A stretch of DNA of 64,000 nucleotides from NCBI GenBank assembly GCA_009733775.1, contig WOGZ01000168.1, forward strand, positions 1-64,000. Reading direction: 5' to 3'. The notes beneath the pieces were generated by a model. It was not told the DNA's origin. It saw nothing but the letters and a program-made list of their open reading frames with translations, and made no database searches. The DNA comes from Alectoria sarmentosa (Eukaryota; Ascomycota; Lecanoromycetes; Lecanorales; Parmeliaceae). The stretch's first letter is position 1. Every line of letters starts with the position of its first letter. Positions 57,378 through 64,000 of the stretch are shown one piece after another. Made by a program: the position numbers and the translations under genes.

Positions 57378-58674
57378 CTATGACATCCCTTTCAGCTGCT
57401 CAACAGCCTCATACAACTCCTGCGGATCCTCAAACGTCCTCCAAATCTCCCTCGGCACCTCTCTAAACGCCTTTTCAAATCTCTTATCCGAGTTCTTATC
57501 CGTCTCTTTCATTTCAGCAACATCAGTCACCTTCCTAATAAATACCGCCTTGACCCATCCCTTATACTTCCTACATATATCCCCATAGGCTTCCGGATCA
57601 GTCTGCGTGCTATCACCCACACAGAGCACTTTTCTCTTAGGCAACCACCTATGAATCTCCTCTATGCGAGTCCGCTTGTAGGTTTCGGTTCCTTGCGTGA
57701 GAGAAGCCAGGAACCCGCCGAGATCCATCCAGGATGCGTCTCGGAGTATGGTAGTACCTTTGGGGTAGTATTGGTGGAGGAATGGGCGAAGGAAGGGGTA
57801 GAGGTTGTAGGGGGAGGCGGAGAGATAGAACCAGGTCGGGTTGAGGGAGGTGGCGATTTGGGCGTAGAGTTCTGGCATACCAGCGATGGGAGTGGGGTTG
57901 GAGACGAAGGTGCTGCGAAGAATGCCGATTGGAGAAGGGGTCATAGTTATTTTGATTGAGTCGTCGATGTCTGTCATGAGTCAGAATCTAGGCACAAAGG
58001 CACGGGAGATGTGAACTACCTGAGACCATGAGCCATCCTTCTGGCTCAGCGAAGTGAGTGAGCATAGGTCCGTGGGGGGTGACTTCTGGGTTTGTTGCTG
58101 GGATCTCGGCGCTATCTCCATCCAGGTGGTCTTGGATAGAAATGATGGTCTGTTGACTGACGGCGCTTCTTCCTCCAGGCCCAAGCTTCTCGACAGTGCC
58201 ATCGGGTAATAGGATACTAACGAACCGCGCAGGGGCTATGGTCTCGACAAAAGGCTTCAATCGATGCGCGATAGTCTTTTCCGCCTGCGCTCTTCCTTCG
58301 CCATCTGCTAGGCCCAGCGTATCTGCAATGCTGGCCACAGCCTTGCTCCAATCTTTCCCTGTATACTTCTTAAAGTAGGCAGCCGTAACATGAGCCTGAA
58401 AGGGGTGGCGCTGATGAGGATAGATGTGGACAGGTCGGTAGGCAGTATTGTCAAGTAGCCAGACCTCCTCTTTCTCCGGGTTCACAGCTTTCGCCATGGG
58501 ATTGAGCGTGCTCAGAAAAGAGCCCATGTTATCGAGGAAAGATATGTTCCATCGCGAGCCTATATGTGTTGGGAGCAGCTCTTCCATCTTCATAAAATCA
58601 CCTGCTGATCGGGTCTCGCGCTCCGTATGTGTTTCCTCCATCACCTGCCGTTCTTTATCCATGGCCGCATCCAT
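57378..58674 (-). CDS. APP1: APP1-type phosphatidate phosphatase (DUF2183)
   Basis: Exons 58674-58020 and 57970-57378 with a 49-bp intron; 415 aa. The splice creates SDIDDSIKITMTPSP, the catalytic DxD motif (Asp219/Asp221) of the App1 catalytic domain; Ser replaces the more usual Thr after it. Upstream are EEVWLLDNTAYRPVHIYPHQR and a C2-like N-terminal region (FVSILLPDGTVEKLGPGG). Downstream are GMPELYAQIATSLNPTWFYLSASPYNLYPFLRPFLH, LRDASWMDLGGFL and HRWLPKRKVLCVGDSTQTDPEAYGDI, matching the conserved blocks. App1 dephosphorylates phosphatidate at actin patches and endocytic membranes in yeast. The N-terminus is uncertain: the frame stays open upstream of 58674 and could extend through another exon. 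Confidence 0.88.
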
Positions 58675-59291
58675 GACCGCCTTCGGGGCACTTGAGCGGG
58701 ATTGGGGCCGTGGGGCTGACGGATGATGTGTCTTATTCTTTCTAGGGCGTCCAGGTGGTCATAAGAATAGATCAGTAGCATGAAACAATAGAGAATGTCA
58801 CGGGATGATGTGGGAAGAAGTCAGGAGGGTTGAGGATTGGCCATTCGAGACTTGCATCATTGCACATGGGGTGCCCAGAGCGGAGCGGAGAAGCCTCCGC
58901 AAATCCCACTCTCCAGGCACCCACCCCCTCCCTGTTTTTCCTCGGGGTGCCTCTTCCCCATTAACCTCCTCCGCTGGGATCTATCTTTCGAACAAACGTC
59001 AGAGCGATTTTTGAGTCATTACTATGGCAGCCTGTCGTGGTGTCAAAAAGCGTGGCATAGTGCTGAAGAAAAATGAAACCAACGAGGCAGCAACGTGTCT
59101 AGAACATCTCTTATCCCTCGTCTCACACCTGGTGCTCTCATCCGTTCTCCGAAGGTATGTACCCAATTTCCCATCCTTCACGGACGAGTCAATACAAATA
59201 GAAGCCAAATCCCTTATTCTTCTTCCTACTTCTCTCCTTCTTGCAGATCAGACTCTCCTGCAAACCCAGATTCTTCACCACGAGAACAACA
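58675..59291. promoter_or_regulatory. Divergent promoter region, APP1 / DUF4246
   Basis: 617 bp between divergent start codons. Overlapping short frames on both strands have no domains. Confidence 0.4.
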
Positions 59292-61449
59292 ATGGAAGCA
59301 GGAAGGGTCAAGCTGCCTGGCTTTGGCCTGCCCGTGAACTACAGACCTGACGAACACTTTCCCAATGCTGTATTGGATTGGTCGGGCACCATATTGACCG
59401 TTCGAGAGCTGAACATGATGGCAATCATGGACAAAATCACCGACAAGCCGGACTGGGATAAGAAAGTCTTTGACGATACAATCGTTCAGAAATGGCGCCA
59501 TGAAGCTCTTGCAACCGAGGGTATGGACGTTTCAGAGAAGATGCTCGACTGGGTATGTACTACTTTCCTTTGAGGCATCGCTCTATACAGAATCCTGTCA
59601 CGGCAGGTTGTTTGGTGTCATCCCCTCTCAAAAGACCAAACAGACTATGTCTACACGCATCCCCAATGACCAATTTATCGTTTCCTTCTTTTTTCACGTC
59701 CTTGCCCGCACTTGTCTCTGCCATCAGTCACTTTCGGATGTCCATACCTAGCCCCGTCGAAGAGCCATAGGGCGGCCTAACACTTAGATTGAATTGCAAT
59801 TCCAAAGAACATCAGATGTCTTCCTTGTATTGAATTTCATAGCGGAGCTTGAGCCTTCCTCTCGTCGTAAATTGAGCTAACAACCTTTGATAGTGCATTG
59901 CAGAGTTGCGTGACAAGGCCCGATCCTTTCAACACGACGGCATGATCCCAACTTTAGACCTCGATGCTGCTGTGATCAAGTCTGACACCGCCGTCTCTTC
60001 TGACCTCAAACATGCACTACGAGTCGCTGCTGCTCCCCTCGAAGACGTACCTGACAGGCTCAAAGACTGGCATCCCGGCTCTGATGGCAAGGTAATTGAC
60101 CTCGTCCACCCCTCTTTGTTTCCCTTAATCTATGGCCGATCGAGAGTCCTATCATCCGGGCGCGTGGAACTCCAAGATTGTGTGAGTCATACCGGCAAAG
60201 GCGAGATTGTTACTACGCCGGATGACACGGAAGTCGATATTGACAGGTCTGATATCTCATACCATACTTGGGGTGACACCAATCCTAGATTCTGGTCAAA
60301 GGCTTTCCAGTGGCTTCCCTGTGACATCCAATTCAACGGAGACGACGTCAAGATCACTAGCTATATCAACAATTTACATCCAACATTGCACTCAGGGCTT
60401 TACTCCGTCATTGAGAAGCTCATTGCCAAATCAATACCACTCTGGAACTTGACCCTTTCCTCGACGTACGCCGAACGCAAAGCACGCATCCTACATGAAT
60501 TTACTGACTACGACCACCCCCGAGGGATTCACCCCCCCAAGGAACTAGGCGACGACTGGGCTGTTCAAGAGAACTGGGAGAAGACCTATCGCATTCTGCA
60601 AAGGCCGGAACCTCGAGACTTTGAATCGTATCAAATGCCGCTAGATAAACAAGTAAATCTCCGAGAGGTTTTCGGGAAACAGGGACTTCAAGTCATCGTG
60701 AAGCTTGCTAATATTGAGCTGACACCCGAGAAGCCAACTTACGACGGTGGATCGTGGCATGTCGAGGGACAGCTCAATGAACGGATTTGTGCTACGGCTC
60801 TGTATTACTACGACTCTAAGAACGTTGCAGATAACTCTCTGGCATTCCGCCATCGCACTGATGAGGATGATTTCGAAGAAAAGACACATGGCCAGGTATT
60901 GGTTCCCCTTCCCAACCAGAAGCAGCTTCTCGGACCCCTTCCAAAGTAATCTCGTGTTCCCGCTCAGTCCGCACGGCTAATTTTGCTCAGGATGACCATG
61001 AGGGTGTCGAAGAACTCTACGGCGTCGAGCAAGATGGGCCCAAAGTGCAGGAAATAGGCCGAGTCGTGACGCGGGAGGGACGGCTACTTGCCTTTCCAAA
61101 CGTCTTCCAGCATCGAGTGGCCCCCTTCAAGCTCGAAGACCCATTGAAACCAGGGCACAGAAAGATTCTGGCGTTGTTCCTGATTGACCCACATTGTCGT
61201 GTCATCTCGACGGCTAATGTGCCCCCGCAGCAAAAAGATTGGTGGAGTCCCGAGATCCGAGATAGTGAAATACTTGCTCAATTGCCGAAAGAGATTGTGG
61301 ATCAAGTTGTCGAAGATGTCGAGGATTTCCCGATCTCGTTGGAGGAGGCTAAGGAGCTCCGTCTTGAGTTGATGGAGGAGAGGAAGGTTTATGAAGAGGG
61401 GGTGAATGAGGACATTCAGTATTCGACCTTTTGCTTCTGTGAGCATTAG
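59292..61449 (+). CDS. DUF4246 protein (putative 2OG-Fe(II)-like fold)
   Basis: Exons 59292-59552, 59894-60895 and 60991-61449; introns of 341 bp (GTATGT...ATAG) and 95 bp (GTATTG, CTAAT branch); 573 aa. Family landmarks are MLDWCIAELRDKARSF (across intron 1), VIDLVHPSLFPLIYGRSRVL, FQWLPCDIQFNGDDVKITSYINNLHP, SWHVEGQLNERICATALYYYDS, QDDHEGVEELYGVEQDGP (across intron 2) and LLAFPNVFQHRVAPFKLEDPLKPGHRKILALFLIDP. His376-x-Glu378 and His462 followed by an Arg are arranged as in Fe(II)/2OG dioxygenases, so an oxygenase fold is a fair inference, though the family is formally of unknown function. Reading through intron 2 would add 17 residues and then a stop. Confidence 0.88.
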
Positions 61450-62894
61450 TAAATAAGCTGAGATTGAGGACTTCAGTGTGTATAGTCTGCAACTGCATTG
61501 ACATTGACAAATCCTACTGCACATGTAGCTGCTGTTCCAGGGTCTCAGGATCTTGTGATTGGATTGGATCCCCCCAAATTGCGTAGCCGTTGAGCCTCAG
61601 ACGTGCTCAACCCAAAGTGAGTCTCCAGACACAATTACTTCATTTCTCCCACACCAAAGCAAACTCTCTTCCCCCATTGCAAACACTCGATGAAGCCCTC
61701 ACTAGATTCGTCAATTTCTTCGTGATAAATTCACGAACACGCGGATATAAGGTATCCTACATCGTCCCAGCCTAAAATTGACTCTAGCTTACCAAGATTC
61801 CCACCGATGACAGCAGCCTTCACCGCATGCCTCTGAAAACAGCTCGAAACAATGGCCGGCTTTGAATTCCCTCACAATGAGTCAATCCAGCAACGATTCA
61901 GTGCCTCTCACGCCTATGGACATTCAGACTGAGCGCTTTATACCTGGAAAACGCTGCCAAAATATAGTGCTGCGCGAGAGAGTAGGTATCACGTTCAGTG
62001 TACTCTAGTTGAGTGTGGAATGCCAGGTTGCATTTGAAACGATCGTATATGGAAGTATTGTACAGGGAAAAGGATGGGGTTGGAATTTCACGGCGAGGTG
62101 CCGGAATGATATAGCTTCGACGATGGTGGCAATGGCGTTTCGCATATTACCAAGCTGGATTCGCGTGAGGAGAGAGGGTTCTCACGTTGTTTCTTTTCTA
62201 GTGTAATCGACCAGCCCAATGGTCGATGTCTGCAGTCTCCATCTGCACTGCAGTTTTAAGCGGACGGCCTGACTGGTGTTGGGATTTGCTTCAGAGATTC
62301 CGCTTTCAGTTCTGAGCTGTTGGTTTTGAGCACCTCTTCTCCTACCATGACGCCGAGGACAAGTTCGTTGCTGTTCTCGGCAAGGATTTCTTTTAGGAAA
62401 ACTTGATGAGAAGAATATTGTGTGGGAAGGAAATTGACTTTTTTCTACCTTCTCCTTTGATATGCCTGCATAGAGTAGAGTGGCAAACTTCCACTCACGG
62501 CTGGATCTGCTCGCAGACAGTATATGCATAAGACTTGGGAGGGCAGGATATCTGCAGCTGGCTGCAGCATAGAACTCCATGTATCCCCATACATGAATTG
62601 GGATTTCAGCGGCGTGCTTTCATCAGACGAAAAGCATAACGGTCCACGCGCTGGACTTGTCGTGGCCATTCGCACGTCTCAGTACGTACGCGCGTGAAGC
62701 ATCGGATCGGAAACGACTCTTCTCTTCATTGACACCCAGTCCGAGTTCCTAGTTGATTTGCTCCGCTCAGTGACATCCTCCCTGGAGTGAAAGTAGCGAT
62801 AAAGTCTTGAATTGCGACAAAAGTTTCCTAGACGTAGATCTGTTCCTAGATTTGAAGCGCGAAGTGTTACGTTATGAGAAAAGGGACGCCAGTG
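61450..62894. other. Decayed intergenic sequence
   Basis: 1.45 kb without an intact gene. A possible lone first exon (61877-61983) reads MSQSSNDSVPLTPMDIQTER before a GTAGGT donor, but no continuation was found. The rest becomes increasingly gene-poor toward the right-hand AT block. Confidence 0.45.
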
Positions 62895-63173
62895 TCAAGT
62901 CCTCAAAGCTTCTGGAAAGGGAGTTCGGATAACATGATCACCGCGTAGGACGGGTGAGTAGACATTTCTGGCTTTTACGAATGGAGATGATGCGCCGAGA
63001 GTTCTTGTCGAGAGGGCATTCATGGAGAAGCCATAGCCGTCGATGAAGTGGACATCTGATAGAACTGAGGGGATCGAATCAAAGATGTTGTTCAATGCTG
63101 ACGGTGGAAAGTGTTGCGAGAACAGATTGCGGAGCGGAATAACTAGTAGCCGAGTAGTCTCAATAGTAATAAA
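62895..63173 (-). pseudogene. 5'-truncated ORF abutting the AT-rich block
   Basis: A 92-codon minus-strand frame reads like real protein (RLLVIPLRNLFSQHFPPSA, SDVHFIDGYGFSMNALSTR, ARNVYSPVLRGDHVIRTPF) and ends in a normal stop at 62895. It has no ATG at its 5' end; an in-frame TAA at about 63,175 lies where the composition turns AT-rich. Most likely the 3' remnant of a gene whose 5' part was lost to RIP or to a breakpoint. I do not recognise the family. Confidence 0.4.
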
Positions 63174-64000
63174 TTATGATTATGATTATGGTAATGATCG
63201 TGTCTAAATAGCATAAAGAGAAAAGCATAAAAGCGGTCATGATTTAATTTATATAAGATAAAGGAGCTTCGAAATCGAACTCAAACAATTATCGAATTCT
63301 TATGGGTTTTATATCGAAAAGTGGCGAACTCAGAGGTATTACTTTCATGATTATTTATTAAACTCATATAATTCATATGAGTCTTTCGTATCATCGATAT
63401 AAGCGAATTTATTATTTAATAAATGAGTTCAAATAACATTTTCTTTTCATGAATTCGCTTATTTTGATTAATAAAAATTATACACATTTATTAATCGTTT
63501 ACATCGTTCAAAAATCTATTTAATTAAAAATTTAATAAATATGTTTACGACTTAATCGTTTATAAATACAAAGTTTATAACAATTTTATTATTGATTAAA
63601 ATTTCTTATACATAATAATATTGAATATTAATATATTTAATACGTTAATAATATTTAAAAATTTTAATGAAAATAAAATTATTTTTATTATTATCGAATA
63701 AATGAATTAAATCGTTTTTAAAAATTCGAAAATGTAATTTTTAAAGTTATCGTGTAATTTATATAATTATTTTAATAATTTCGATAAAAATAACGTATTT
63801 AATTTCAATAATAAATGTAATAACATTTTAACATTTTTTATTATTTTAAATATAAGCCGCTTAATTTCATAATAAAATATATTTATAAATAAATTTTTTA
63901 TTCGTTTTATTATTATTATAAATCGAATTTAAATAAATAATAAAATTTTCTTTTTTATGAAATCGTAGATTATATTTAATAATATCGACGATATATTTGA
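63174..64000. repeat. AT-rich, RIP-like degenerated block (right end)
   Basis: Same composition as 1-3,330: AT-rich, TpA-rich, few CpA/TpG, with most remaining C in CpG, and no open frame. It runs off the window. Whether it is the same element as the left block cannot be judged by eye. Confidence 0.8.

Overview
The window reads as a nuclear segment of a filamentous ascomycete (Pezizomycotina; Dothideomycetes-like, an inference from gene content rather than a marker). The grounds are: short spliceosomal introns, mostly 47-70 bp, with GT(A/G)NGN donors and CTRAY branch points; fungal-specific families (Helo-like ankyrin protein, HET domain, rhodopsin-type/PTH11-like membrane protein, DUF4246); and two AT-rich blocks at the ends (about 1-3,330 and 63,174-64,000) that look destroyed by repeat-induced point mutation (RIP). 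The middle 60 kb is a gene-bearing, near-balanced-GC isochore.

Layout, left to right. 1-5.5 kb: RIP-like AT block, a 38-bp tandem repeat at its edge, and a wrecked secreted YVTN beta-propeller gene. 6.6-18.4 kb: ankyrin/Helo-like protein (+), SPT10-like acetyltransferase with integrase-type zinc finger (-), divergent glutathione transferase (+), a C2H2 zinc-finger/J-domain fusion (+), and a seven-TM rhodopsin-domain protein (+). 18.4-25 kb: a microsatellite desert with an assembly gap (24,577-24,644) holding one secreted-protein gene interrupted by a single in-frame TGA. 25-32 kb: amino-acid permease (-), alpha-arrestin with a PPSY motif (-), and a 2OG-oxygenase-like protein (+) that seems to lack its distal iron ligand. 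32-34.6 kb: second microsatellite desert. 34.6-42.7 kb: a large Sec7-PH Arf-GEF (-), a frameshifted HET-domain pseudogene, and an 80-residue zinc-finger protein (-).

43-61.5 kb is a dense housekeeping stretch: UNC50/GMH1 (+, with a 4-nt microexon), PML1/SNIP1 FHA protein (-), an unrecognised conserved-looking protein (+), TSR3 (-), GGA adaptor (+), a small secreted protein (-), a large mitochondrial-type helical protein (+), an enoyl-CoA hydratase-like protein (+), an APP1-type phosphatidate phosphatase (-) and a DUF4246 protein (+). 61.5-63.2 kb is decayed sequence ending in a truncated ORF that runs into the right-hand AT block.

The genes do not form one pathway. Themes are membrane traffic (Sec7-PH GEF, GGA, UNC50/GMH1, APP1, alpha-arrestin near a permease), RNA processing (PML1, TSR3), and non-self/secreted genes decaying near repeats. 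The most striking whole-window signals are: (i) a within-gene switch from C-rich to G-rich coding strand in many genes on both strands; (ii) the 4-nt microexon in UNC50/GMH1; (iii) CpG retention in the RIP-like blocks; (iv) pentanucleotide microsatellites in most intergenic deserts. All exon structures were worked out by hand from splice signals and protein continuity.
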